Positions 27,124 through 35,290 of a stretch of DNA of 57,061 bases are shown here, piece after piece (position 1 is the stretch's first letter; each line of letters begins with the position of its first letter). Under the pieces are notes generated by a model. The model saw only the letters and a program-made list of their open reading frames with translations. It did not search any database and was not told where the DNA came from. Source of the DNA: Sulfurimonas sp. GWF2_37_8 (GTDB lineage: Bacteria; Campylobacterota; Campylobacteria; Campylobacterales; Sulfurimonadaceae); NCBI GenBank assembly GCA_001829625.1, contig MIBW01000081.1, positions 177-57,237 on the forward strand, in the 5' to 3' direction. A program made the translations under genes and the position numbers.

Positions 27124-28200
27124 ATGCTCACATCCAAACCTTCACTTCTTGATTTCACACAAAAAGAGCTCATGCTGCTAATAAAACCATCTTTTAGAGC
27201 AAAACAAATTTTTGGCTGGCTTTATCACCAGTACGCTGAAAAATTTGATGATATGTTAAACATACCAAAATCTCTCAAAGAAGAGCTCGAACAAAAATAT
27301 GTAGTCAATCCCATGAAAATCATCCGTAAAGAAATATCTGAAGATGGAACAATAAAATATCTTTTTGAACTTCAAGATGGAAAAACAGTAGAAGCTGTTT
27401 GGCTCAAGATGAAAGATGAACTTCGTGATGAAAATGATGTAATCACTCAAGAAGCAAAATACACTATCTGCGTTTCTACTCAAGTAGGGTGTAAAGTAGG
27501 GTGTACCTTTTGTCTGACAGCTAAAGGCGGTTTTACAAGGGATTTGACTGCAGGTGAGATAGTCGCTCAAGTTGTAAATCTCAAACGCGACAACAACCAC
27601 AAGCACAATCGTAAAATTAACATCGTTTATATGGGAATGGGTGAACCTCTTGATAACTTTGATAACCTCGCTCATGCCATAGAAATATTTCAAGAAAATG
27701 AAGGCCTTGCAATATCAGGTAAACGCCAAACCGTTTCTACAAGCGGGCTTAGCAACAAAATTGATAAACTTGGTGCCATGGACTTAGGTGTTCATATTGC
27801 CATTTCACTTCATGCCGTTGACGATACATTGCGCACAGAGCTTATTCCCATGAATAAGGCGCACAATATCAACTCTATCATAGAAGCCGTCAAACGCTTT
27901 CCAATTGATACGAGAAAAAGGGTAATGTTTGAGTATCTTGTTATTAAAGATAAAAACGATGATTTGGGTTCAGCAAAAAAACTTGTCAAACTTCTCAGTG
28001 ACATAAAAGCGAAAGTTAATCTTATCTATTTCAATCCATACCCGGGCACAGAGTACAAACGACCAAAAAAAGAGGATATGATTGCGTTTCAAGAATATTT
28101 GGTCAAACATGGTTTACTTTGTACAATACGCGACTCAAAAGGTATTGATATAAGTGCTGCATGTGGACAATTAAAAGAAAAAACAGAAAGTGAGCGATAA
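27124..28200 (+). CDS. rlmN: 23S rRNA (adenine2503-C2)-methyltransferase RlmN
   Basis: A 358-residue radical SAM enzyme. The iron-sulfur site is CKVGCTFC within STQVGCKVGC, followed by the GEIVAQV stretch; MGMGEPLDNF and the C-terminal GIDISAACGQL with the methyl-carrying cysteine are diagnostic. It methylates A2503 of 23S rRNA (and A37 of some tRNAs in E. coli). The start is 4 bp after the previous gene with GAGGTACTTT upstream. Its last base is the first base of the next small ORF (TAATG). Confidence 0.95.
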   Translation: MLTSKPSLLDFTQKELMLLIKPSFRAKQIFGWLYHQYAEKFDDMLNIPKSLKEELEQKYVVNPMKIIRKEISEDGTIKYLFELQDGKTVEAVWLKMKDELRDENDVITQEAKYTICVSTQVGCKVGCTFCLTAKGGFTRDLTAGEIVAQVVNLKRDNNHKHNRKINIVYMGMGEPLDNFDNLAHAIEIFQENEGLAISGKRQTVSTSGLSNKIDKLGAMDLGVHIAISLHAVDDTLRTELIPMNKAHNINSIIEAVKRFPIDTRKRVMFEYLVIKDKNDDLGSAKKLVKLLSDIKAKVNLIYFNPYPGTEYKRPKKEDMIAFQEYLVKHGLLCTIRDSKGIDISAACGQLKEKTESER

Positions 28201-28292
28201 TGGATGCTGTAGAGATATTTCAATTGGTTTTTTTAGTAGTTGTATTTGCAGTCGGAATTGTTGGTTTTATCATAGCGGCAACAAAACCATAA
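28200..28292 (+). CDS. 30-residue single-span membrane micro-protein coupled to rlmN
   Basis: ATG at 28200-28202 overlaps the rlmN stop as TAATG, and TAA is at 28290-28292. The product has an acidic start (MDAVEIF), one hydrophobic helix of about 20 residues (QLVFLVVVFAVGIVGFIIAA) and a basic end (TKP), so it is a likely small inner-membrane protein with N-out/C-in charge balance. The coupling and the clean amphipathic layout argue that it is real. I do not recognise a family. A stem-loop follows at 28299. Confidence 0.6.
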   Translation: MDAVEIFQLVFLVVVFAVGIVGFIIAATKP

Positions 28293-28298
28293 TAAAGC

Positions 28299-28329
28299 TA
28301 GGCGACCAACACACCAGGGAGGTCGTCTA
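28299..28329 (+). other. Stem-loop after the micro-protein gene
   Basis: TAGGCGACC (28299-28307) can pair with GGTCGTCTA (28321-28329), a 9-bp stem with one G-U pair and a 13-nt loop (AACACACCAGGGA). It is GC-rich in an AT-rich gap. No T-run follows, so it is not a classical terminator; it may protect the mRNA end or be part of a small RNA. Confidence 0.4.
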
Positions 28330-28443
28330 TGAATGTAATCTTACCTTACTTACCTTATAAAAATATAATCTTTCTACCTTCTCTTTTTAAACTTAAATAA
28401 AATATAACTTGTAATTTATTTTACAAAATTTCTCAATATATGA

Positions 28444-28476
28444 AGTATTCACACATTGTTCTAAAGTGTGAATACT
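28444..28476. repeat. Perfect 11-bp inverted repeat carrying two DnaA-box-like sites
   Basis: AGTATTCACAC (28444-28454) is repeated inverted as GTGTGAATACT (28466-28476) around an 11-bp spacer. Each arm contains TATTCACA with the TTCAC core described for epsilonproteobacterial DnaA boxes. The centre-to-centre distance is 22 bp, two helical turns, so it could equally be an operator for a dimeric regulator. Confidence 0.6.
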
Positions 28477-28572
28477 ATCACATTCAAGTATAAGTAAATT
28501 TCAAGATTTACCTTTTATTTAAGAAACATTTTATATAAAAATAAACTGAATGTGAAATGTAGCAATATTTCT

Positions 28573-28600
28573 AAATCCCTAAAAATAGGGGTTTTATTGT
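28573..28600 (+). terminator. Rho-independent terminator in the rlmN-rluA gap
   Basis: AAATCCCTA / TAGGGGTTT form a 9-bp stem with one G-T pair around an AAAA loop, followed by TATTGTTTTT. On the plus strand it would end transcripts from the hisF-rlmN operon about 280 bp after the last ORF. Confidence 0.6.
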
Positions 28601-28748
28601 TTTTATCACTCAAACTTATTCATATAATAAACACATTTATAAGTTTTCTTCAGTTATTCACATTGTCTCAAACTTATTCATCTTTTGCTCTGTTTATTGT
28701 TAAAAAATAACTTATACTTTTTATGGCATTTTACAAAACTTTGTTAAC

Positions 28749-29666
28749 TTATTTTATAGAATTTAAAGTTTCTAAACAGAGTTTCTCAAAATCTATATTA
28801 CTTTTAAAATGATATTGTTTTGAATAAAGTTCAAATTCCAATTCATTTGCATGAAGCAGCAATCTATCTGCACCAGATTTTTGAAATCTTTCTTTAGCAC
28901 TTAACTCTCTATTAAGAAATCTTACAATGTCTTCTTCACTTTGTCCATAAATTGGATCACCAACTATAGGATGTTTCACGTGAAACAAATGCACACGTAT
29001 TTGATGCTGTCTTCCTGTATAGGGTGCACACTCCAAAAGAGTCATATCTAACTCAGGAAAATACTTTAAAGATTTAAAATGCGTTTTTGATTCTTTACCT
29101 TTGTCATCCACTTTCACAACCATTCTAACAATAGCACTTTCATCCTCAGCTCTTAAAAGTTTTGCTTCAACAGTGAGTTCTTCCATAAACTCTCCATGTA
29201 CCAAAGCCAAATACTTTTTTTTCATATCTCTCTCTTGAAACATCATTTTAATATCTTTTTCACTCTCTTTGTTTCTAGCACATAAAACAAGTCCGCTTGT
29301 TTCTTGATCTATTCTATGTGCTATATTTGCATCTTTACCGAACTGAGATTTTAATTCATCTATAAGAGAGTAGGCTGTTTTCCTGTTTTGTGGATGAATC
29401 AACATACCACTAGGTTTATCAAAAAGAACAAATTCATCATGAACGGCATGAGGAATCAAGCCTTGAGTAAGAGGTTCAAAATATATAAATTCAAACTCTC
29501 CTTCTACTTCAGTGGAAGCTTTTGTGATAGGAACACCTTCTATCAGAAGCCGTCCTTTTGATATCATTCTTTGTGACTCTTTTGGCGTATAACCTAACTC
29601 TTTTATAAGATACAAGAACGCACGTTGCTTTATTGGAGCATACATTTTTTTTATAACAAATGGCAA
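28749..29666 (-). CDS. RluA-family 23S rRNA/tRNA pseudouridine synthase
   Basis: 305 residues. An S4-like RNA-binding part (ESQRMISKGRLLIEGVPI) is followed by the RluA catalytic domain with HRIDQETSGLVLCAR (catalytic Asp) and GRQHQIRVHLFHVKHPIVGDPIYG. It isomerises uridines in structured RNA. The choice between RluC, RluD and a paralogue cannot be made here. It is monocistronic and divergent from purB. Two start codons are close together (29666 and MYAPIK at 29645); the first is kept. Confidence 0.88.
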   Translation of the reverse strand: MPFVIKKMYAPIKQRAFLYLIKELGYTPKESQRMISKGRLLIEGVPITKASTEVEGEFEFIYFEPLTQGLIPHAVHDEFVLFDKPSGMLIHPQNRKTAYSLIDELKSQFGKDANIAHRIDQETSGLVLCARNKESEKDIKMMFQERDMKKKYLALVHGEFMEELTVEAKLLRAEDESAIVRMVVKVDDKGKESKTHFKSLKYFPELDMTLLECAPYTGRQHQIRVHLFHVKHPIVGDPIYGQSEEDIVRFLNRELSAKERFQKSGADRLLLHANELEFELYSKQYHFKSNIDFEKLCLETLNSIK

Positions 29667-29758
29667 ATTTAATCCTCTTTTTACTATTTATTCTGTAAAA
29701 TAAATAACTTCAAATTTACAAATTTTAACATAATAATAATCATAAGGGCAGGGTGTAA

Positions 29759-31087
29759 ATGATCGAAAGATATTCAAGAGAAGAAATGAGCTCTAAGTGG
29801 ACAATGCAAGCAAAATATCAAGCTTGGCTTGATGTAGAAAAAGCAGTCGTAAAAGCATGGGCTAAACTAGGAAAAATTCCTCAAGAAGATGCCGACAAAA
29901 TAGTCAAAAACGCAGGTTTTGATATCCAAAGAATAGATGAGATAGAAGCAGTTACTCGCCATGACCTTATTGCGTTTACAACAAGTGTATCTGAAACTTT
30001 AGGTCAAGAGAGCAGATGGTTTCATTATGGCATGACATCTTCAGATACGGTAGATACTGCTGTAGCACTTCAGATGAAAAGCTCACTTGAACTTGTTATA
30101 GAAGATGTAAAAATGATTATGGAATCTATCAAAAAAAGAGCTATAGAACATAAAATGACTTTGATGGTCGGACGCTCTCACGGTATCCATGGTGAGCCGA
30201 TAACATTCGGTCTTGTGCTAGCTGTTTGGTACGATGAAATGGCGAGACATCTTGAGAATCTTAAACAAACACTAGATGTTATCTCCGTTGGTCAAGTGAG
30301 TGGTGCAATGGGTAATTTTGCTCATGCACCTTTGGAACTCGAAGAACTAACATGTGAAGAGTTAGGGCTCAAATCAGCTCCTGCATCAAACCAAGTCATC
30401 CAGCGTGACAGATATGCTCGTCTAGCTACAGCCTTAGCGCTAATGGCTTCAAGTATAGAGAAGTTTGCGGTTCAAGTGCGTCACTGGCAAAGAACTGAAG
30501 TATATGAATGTGAAGAGTATTTTGCAAAAGGACAAAAAGGTTCTTCTGCTATGCCACATAAACGCAACCCTATACTCACAGAAAACATAACAGGTTTGGC
30601 GAGAATGATACGTGCTTATGCAGTTCCAGCAATGGAAAATGTAGCGCTATGGCATGAGCGTGATATTTCCCACTCTTCAACGGAACGTTTTTGGCTACCA
30701 GACTCTTTTGTAACAACTGACTTTATGTTACACCGTATGAATAACGTTATAGCTAACCTAACAGTCTATCCAGAAAATATGATGCGAAATCTCAACCTCA
30801 CAGGCGGACTTGTATTTTCTCAAAGAGTTTTACTAGAACTTCCTCTTCAGGGTGTATCACGCGAAGACGCGTATCGCATAGTGCAAAGAAACGCAATGAA
30901 AGTCTGGGAAGAGATACAGCAAGGTAAGCCTACAACAAATGAAAAAGGTGAAAGTCTGTATCTTAACCATTTGTTAGCAGATGAAGAACTAAGAAATTCA
31001 CTCAGTGAAGAAGAAATTCGTGAGTGTTTTAACTATGATTATTACACAAAAAATGTGAACAATATCTTTGCAAGAGTTTTTAAATAA
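29759..31087 (+). CDS. purB: Adenylosuccinate lyase
   Basis: 442 residues of the fumarase/aspartase superfamily. The family signature GSSAMPHKRNPI holds the catalytic serine, TRHDLIAF and GMTSSDTVDTA the substrate site, and RSHGIHGEPITFG the catalytic histidine. It acts twice in purine synthesis. It opens the rightward group purB-nrdA-hypothetical-trx (13 bp to nrdA). The ribosome site is GGGCAGGGTG just before the ATG. Confidence 0.96.
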   Translation: MIERYSREEMSSKWTMQAKYQAWLDVEKAVVKAWAKLGKIPQEDADKIVKNAGFDIQRIDEIEAVTRHDLIAFTTSVSETLGQESRWFHYGMTSSDTVDTAVALQMKSSLELVIEDVKMIMESIKKRAIEHKMTLMVGRSHGIHGEPITFGLVLAVWYDEMARHLENLKQTLDVISVGQVSGAMGNFAHAPLELEELTCEELGLKSAPASNQVIQRDRYARLATALALMASSIEKFAVQVRHWQRTEVYECEEYFAKGQKGSSAMPHKRNPILTENITGLARMIRAYAVPAMENVALWHERDISHSSTERFWLPDSFVTTDFMLHRMNNVIANLTVYPENMMRNLNLTGGLVFSQRVLLELPLQGVSREDAYRIVQRNAMKVWEEIQQGKPTTNEKGESLYLNHLLADEELRNSLSEEEIRECFNYDYYTKNVNNIFARVFK

Positions 31088-31100
31088 ATAGGATCAAACC

Positions 31101-33467
31101 ATGATAACAGTTATAAAAAGAAATGGAAGAACAGAGCAACTGGACATTACCAAAATCCAAAAATATACTTCAGCTGCAGTCAAAGGTTTATCCAATGTAT
31201 CGCAAAGCGAATTAGAAGTAGATGCACAAATTCAATTTCGTGATGGTATAACATCCAAAGAAATACAACAAACACTTATCAAAACAGCCGTAGATAAAAT
31301 AGATATAGATGCGCCTAATTGGACATTTGTAGCGTCTCGTTTGTTTCTTTTTAATCTTTACCATCAGGTAAACGGTTTTACGGGATATAACTCGCTTTTA
31401 AAATATTTTGAAAGAGGTGAAAAAGAAGGACGCATACTTTATGGTCTCAAAGAGATGTATGACCTTGATATTCTTGAAAAACATATCAAACCTGAACGCG
31501 ATTTGCAATTTAACTATCTCGGTATTAAAACACTCTATGACAGATATCTTATAAAAGACAGGAACTCTGATCCGATAGAGCTACCACAACATATGTTTAT
31601 GGCTATAGCTATGTTCTTATCCCAACGAGAAGAAAAACGTGAAGAGTGGGCTATAAAGATCTATGACATGATCTCCAAGTTTGAAGTAATGTTAGCAACT
31701 CCAACACTCTCAAACGCTAGAACAACAAGACACCAGCTTAGCTCATGTTACATTGGCTCAACTCCTGATAACATCGAAGGTATTTTTGATGCCTACAAAG
31801 AGATGGCGATGCTCTCAAAATTTGGTGGCGGCATCGGTTGGGATTGGACACAAGTTCGTTCTATGGGTTCCTATATCGATGGACACAAAAACGCAGCAGG
31901 TGGAACAGTCCCATTCTTGAAAATAACAAATGATATCGCTATAGCTGTTGATCAACTTGGAACGAGAAAGGGTGCTATTGCCGTCTATCTTGAGCCATGG
32001 CATATTGATATCAATGATTTTCTGGATCTCAAGAAAAACTCTGGAGAAGAACGTCGTCGTGCCCATGACCTTTTCCCGTCACTCTGGCTGAACGACCTCT
32101 TTATGCAAAGAGTTCAAGAAGATGGTATCTGGACACTTTTTGATCCTTATGATTGTGGAGAACTTGCGAAAGTTCACGGTGCAGCATTTAACGAAATGTA
32201 CCTTGCGTTTGAACAAAATGAAGCGCTTATAAAAGAAAAAGTAAAAGCGAAAGTATTGTGGAAAAAGATTCTTACTTCTTACTTTGAAACAGGTTCTCCA
32301 TTTTTGTGTTTTAAAGATAACGCAAACAGAGCTAACCCAAATAACCATTACGGTATCATCAGAAGCTCAAACCTTTGTACAGAAATTTTTCAAAATACAG
32401 AGCCAAACCACTACAAAATAAAGTTCATTTTTGAAAACGGCGATAGCGTTAGTTATGAAGAAGATGAGTTAGTAACAGTTGACAGCGGGCTAATTAAACC
32501 TGCTAAAAAAGTAACAGCCCTAGATTCACTCGGCGGACTTCCCATCTATGTAGTTGAAAAAGAAAAAATAGATGGGGCAACAGCTGTTTGTAACCTTGCT
32601 TCTATCAATCTCTCACGCATCAATACAAAAGAAGATATAGATAGAGTTGTTCCGATTGCTGTTCGTGCGCTTGACAACGTTATTGATTTAAACTTCTACC
32701 CTATAGAAAAAGTAAAACGCACTAACATGAGAAGCCGCTCGATTGGACTTGGTGTTATGGGTGAGGCTCAGATGTTAGCAGAACAAAGCATCGCATGGGG
32801 AAGCCAAGAACACTTTGATAAGATAGATGAAATCATGGAATCTGTAAGCTATAACACCATCAACGCTTCTGCTGATTTGGCAGTAGAAAAAGGTACTTAT
32901 CCAGAATTTCAAGGCTCAAAATGGAGCAGGGGTATTATGCCCCATGACCATGCAACCGCAGAAGTTATCAACCTTGTTGACCGCGGCGGTTTATTTGCAT
33001 CAACATATGAATGGGAAGAGCTTCGCGCAAAAGTAAAACGCCAAGGAATGAGAAACGGTTATCTTATGGCTGTAGCACCCACAAGTTCGATATCTATTCT
33101 TACAGGTACGACACAAGCTATCGAGCCTGTATTTAAACGCAAGTGGTTTGAAGAAAATTTATCGGGTCTCATTCCAGTAGTTGTTCCAAACCTCTCTCCT
33201 GATACCTGGGCATATTATACGCCTGCCTATGATATGGACCAAAGATTACTTATCAAAGCAGCAGCAATTCGTCAAAAATGGATAGATCAAGGCCAAAGCT
33301 TAAATATATTCATCACTCTTGATAAAGCAAGCGGTAAATATCTTAACGATATCTATATGCTAGCATGGAAGCTCGGTCTCAAGTCAACATATTATCTACG
33401 TTCACAATCTCCTGAACTAGCAAGTGATGTTGAAGACAGATCTATGGAATGTGTGGGTTGTCAATAG
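31101..33467 (+). CDS. nrdA: Class I ribonucleotide reductase, alpha subunit
   Basis: 788 residues. An ATP-cone (VIKRNGRTEQLDITKI) lies at the N-terminus. The barrel has LSSCYIG, the active-site CNLASINLSRI cysteine region, and PTSSISILTGTTQAIEP. The C-terminus ends in MECVGCQ, the redox-shuttle cysteines. It reduces ribonucleotides using the NrdB radical. NrdB is not next to it but 12 kb away on the other side of oriC. The thioredoxin encoded two genes downstream is a natural electron donor. Confidence 0.96.
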   Translation: MITVIKRNGRTEQLDITKIQKYTSAAVKGLSNVSQSELEVDAQIQFRDGITSKEIQQTLIKTAVDKIDIDAPNWTFVASRLFLFNLYHQVNGFTGYNSLLKYFERGEKEGRILYGLKEMYDLDILEKHIKPERDLQFNYLGIKTLYDRYLIKDRNSDPIELPQHMFMAIAMFLSQREEKREEWAIKIYDMISKFEVMLATPTLSNARTTRHQLSSCYIGSTPDNIEGIFDAYKEMAMLSKFGGGIGWDWTQVRSMGSYIDGHKNAAGGTVPFLKITNDIAIAVDQLGTRKGAIAVYLEPWHIDINDFLDLKKNSGEERRRAHDLFPSLWLNDLFMQRVQEDGIWTLFDPYDCGELAKVHGAAFNEMYLAFEQNEALIKEKVKAKVLWKKILTSYFETGSPFLCFKDNANRANPNNHYGIIRSSNLCTEIFQNTEPNHYKIKFIFENGDSVSYEEDELVTVDSGLIKPAKKVTALDSLGGLPIYVVEKEKIDGATAVCNLASINLSRINTKEDIDRVVPIAVRALDNVIDLNFYPIEKVKRTNMRSRSIGLGVMGEAQMLAEQSIAWGSQEHFDKIDEIMESVSYNTINASADLAVEKGTYPEFQGSKWSRGIMPHDHATAEVINLVDRGGLFASTYEWEELRAKVKRQGMRNGYLMAVAPTSSISILTGTTQAIEPVFKRKWFEENLSGLIPVVVPNLSPDTWAYYTPAYDMDQRLLIKAAAIRQKWIDQGQSLNIFITLDKASGKYLNDIYMLAWKLGLKSTYYLRSQSPELASDVEDRSMECVGCQ

Positions 33468-33471
33468 ACCG

Positions 33472-33837
33472 ATGAAACCACTTTTAGCTAATAACCTCAA
33501 AATATTTTTACAAAGGTTTAATAACTTTAAGAATGCAGAACTTCGTTCTGTGGAAGTTAGCTCACCTACAACTATCTCTGTAACTTTTGCAGCCCAAGAT
33601 AGTGCCAGAGCCTTTAACTGGATAACAATCACGCTAACATTTGAAGGCGTGAGTGATGCTAAACTTATAGAAATAAATAAACTTTCATTTATCGACATGA
33701 GCGATGGCATCTCTCTTGTTTGTGAAACAAATCTTATTGCTTTTAGCATTGGTTCATACAATAGTATAGACGCAATAAAAAATGCAAACCTGTTTGTTAT
33801 CTCAAATAGTTTAAAATATCAAGAAGGTCAATTTTAA
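33472..33837 (+). CDS. Hypothetical protein between nrdA and trx, 121 aa
   Basis: The ATG at 33472 follows the nrdA stop by four bases; a longer frame begins inside nrdA but has no support. No family is recognised. The sequence is a mix of strands and helices, soluble, with no signal, and has patterns such as VEVSSPTTISVTFAAQDSARAFNWITITLTFEG that suggest a small beta-rich domain. No Shine-Dalgarno is visible, so it is probably translationally coupled to nrdA. Position between nrdA and a thioredoxin hints at a link to ribonucleotide reduction, but this is inference only. Confidence 0.65.
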   Translation: MKPLLANNLKIFLQRFNNFKNAELRSVEVSSPTTISVTFAAQDSARAFNWITITLTFEGVSDAKLIEINKLSFIDMSDGISLVCETNLIAFSIGSYNSIDAIKNANLFVISNSLKYQEGQF

Positions 33838-33850
33838 TCAAGGAGTCAAA

Positions 33851-34273
33851 ATGCATATAGTTTGCCCTCACTGTTTAAGCGTGAATAATGTTCCTCAAAA
33901 AAATTCTTATATAAAAGCCAACTGTGGAAAATGTAAAAAATCTCTCCTAGATACAAAACCTATAGAACTAACAAACGCTAACTTTGATGAAGTTGTCATC
34001 AATAGTGATATACCTGTTATTGTAGATTTTTGGGCTCCGTGGTGTGGACCGTGTAGAATGATGGCACCAAATTTTGAAAAAGTGGCTAAAAAATTTGCAC
34101 TCAAAACACTTTTTGTAAAAGTAAACACAGAAAATGAACAAAATCTTGGCAGTAGATTTGGAATACGAAGTATTCCAACACTTATCATATTTAAAAATGC
34201 AAAAGAAGTTCAGAGGATTTCTGGAGCATTAGATGAAACAAGTTTGAGCAGGCTTGTAGAGCAGTTTAATTAA
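33851..34273 (+). CDS. trxC: Thioredoxin 2-like protein with N-terminal zinc ribbon
   Basis: 140 residues. The N-terminal C-P-H-C and C-G-K-C pairs (about residues 4-7 and 24-27) form a zinc ribbon as in TrxC. The thioredoxin domain has the active site WAPWCGPCRMM and the cis-proline in RSIPTLIIF. It reduces disulfides in the cytoplasm, including those of ribonucleotide reductase and probably under oxidative stress. AAGGAG before the ATG. It ends the purB-nrdA group at a strong hairpin. Confidence 0.92.
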   Translation: MHIVCPHCLSVNNVPQKNSYIKANCGKCKKSLLDTKPIELTNANFDEVVINSDIPVIVDFWAPWCGPCRMMAPNFEKVAKKFALKTLFVKVNTENEQNLGSRFGIRSIPTLIIFKNAKEVQRISGALDETSLSRLVEQFN

Positions 34274-34287
34274 AGCTGCTCTACAAG
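34253..34287. terminator. Bidirectional terminator between trx and ppnP
   Basis: CTTGTAGAGCAG (34253-34264) and its perfect complement CTGCTCTACAAG (34276-34287) flank an 11-nt spacer that can extend the stem further. The trx stop codon lies in the loop and the convergent ppnP gene ends 5 bp away. Confidence 0.75.
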
Positions 34288-34291
34288 GATA

Positions 34292-34606
34292 TTATTTAAT
34301 ATAGGAGCAGCAATAATCCGTAACACTCTTGATTTTAATATCAAAAGAACTATTTGATTCAACTGTAAATGAACACGGCGTCGTCATAGAGATATATTCA
34401 TCAGTTCCAGGTAATTTCACTTCAAAATCACCAGAATAAATTTCCATAATCTCTTTATCTTGTGTACCAAATGTGTAATCACCTGGGAGCATAATCCCTA
34501 ATGATTTTATACTTCCGTCTAAAAATTCCACCGTTCTACTTGTAACTTTACCCTCATAATAGATATTTGCTTTTTGTACAACACTTACATTATCAAATTT
34601 TAACAT
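34292..34606 (-). CDS. ppnP: Pyrimidine/purine nucleoside phosphorylase PpnP
   Basis: A 104-residue small cupin of the DUF1255/YaiE family. FDNVSVVQKANIYYEGKVTSRTVEF at the start and ITPMLPGDYTFGT-like LGIMLPGDYTFGTQDKEIMEI are typical. E. coli PpnP splits many nucleosides by phosphorolysis. It is a single gene facing trx. The slightly longer spacing between domains and the CCSYIK tail are ordinary variation. Confidence 0.88.
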   Translation of the reverse strand: MLKFDNVSVVQKANIYYEGKVTSRTVEFLDGSIKSLGIMLPGDYTFGTQDKEIMEIYSGDFEVKLPGTDEYISMTTPCSFTVESNSSFDIKIKSVTDYCCSYIK

Positions 34607-34650
34607 TTACTTACCCTTTATTTTTTTGAAAAATTATATCAAGAATTTAC

Positions 34651-35133
34651 TTATTTGGAGTTTTGCAACCTCACTCTTTGTGAGTGCGTTATAGCAACAG
34701 CGATAGCATCTGTTATATCTAAGGGTTTAATCTCTTTTTTGATATTGAGAAGTTTTTTGACCATAAATGCAACTTGTTCCTTCCCTGCTTTTGCTTTACC
34801 AGTCAGTGCTTTTTTTACTTGAAGTGCCGTATATTCATGAAAATTTCCAAATTCCTGAAGAAGTTTTAGCATAATAGCTCCACGAAATTGTGCAAGTTTT
34901 ATCGTTGTTGCAGGATTATGTGCATAAAAAATATCTTCCATAGCCACCTCATTTATCTCATGCGTTTTAAAAATAATTTCAAGACCTTCAACCATTTGAG
35001 GGATTTGAAACTGTAAATCCTCTGCCTTCATTTTAATAAGACCAGCTTCAATGAGAGAAATTTTTCCATTTTCCAACAATATCAACGCGTATCCCATATT
35101 TCTAGTGCCTGGATCTATTCCGAGTATTGTCAT
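34651..35133 (-). CDS. ruvC: Crossover junction endodeoxyribonuclease RuvC
   Basis: 160 residues from the ATG at 35133. The four acidic metal ligands are placed as usual: [27 protein letters not shown] and the late [12 protein letters not shown] pair. It resolves Holliday junctions as a dimer with RuvAB, which are not in the window. An in-frame start at 35172 would lengthen it without homology and reach the oriC1 region. Its promoter must lie within or next to the DnaA-box cluster. Confidence 0.94.
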   Translation of the reverse strand: MTILGIDPGTRNMGYALILLENGKISLIEAGLIKMKAEDLQFQIPQMVEGLEIIFKTHEINEVAMEDIFYAHNPATTIKLAQFRGAIMLKLLQEFGNFHEYTALQVKKALTGKAKAGKEQVAFMVKKLLNIKKEIKPLDITDAIAVAITHSQRVRLQNSK

Positions 35134-35172
35134 TGGATTCCATTTTTCATTTTTTATGAAGATTATATACAA

Positions 35173-35290
35173 AAATAGACTCTATTCACATAAATCACAT
35201 TAAGCTATTCACATTATTTTAACCATATTTTATGTATTTTACTGATACTATTCACATATAAATAACTCATTAGGCAATAACTGTGAATAT
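35173..35290. other. oriC1: DnaA-box cluster upstream of dnaA
   Basis: Three direct copies of CTATTCACA (35182-35190, 35205-35213, 35248-35256) and one inverted copy, TGTGAATAT (35282-35290), that covers the dnaA GTG start. Spacings of 23 and 43 bp are near two and four helical turns. Epsilonproteobacterial DnaA boxes share the TTCAC core (established). The last box on the start codon suggests autoregulation of dnaA as well as origin function. Confidence 0.75.

Larger units (their letters stand above)
28293..28748. other. 456-bp gene-less AT-rich region with DnaA-box-like sites
   Basis: No ORF of note. Going rightward it contains a stem-loop (28299-28329), the inverted repeat pair GTATTCACA (28445-28453, 28467-28475), a terminator (28573-28600), TTATTCATA (28616-28624), a perfect TTATTCACA (28654-28662) and TTATTCATC (28674-28682). 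The rest is AT-rich. It lies 6.5 kb from dnaA. Confidence 0.6.

Noticed and set aside
28299-28329. tRNA, SRP RNA or tmRNA at the GC-rich stem after the micro-protein gene
   Set aside because: Only one stem; no cloverleaf arms, no CCA end and none of the conserved SRP or tmRNA core.
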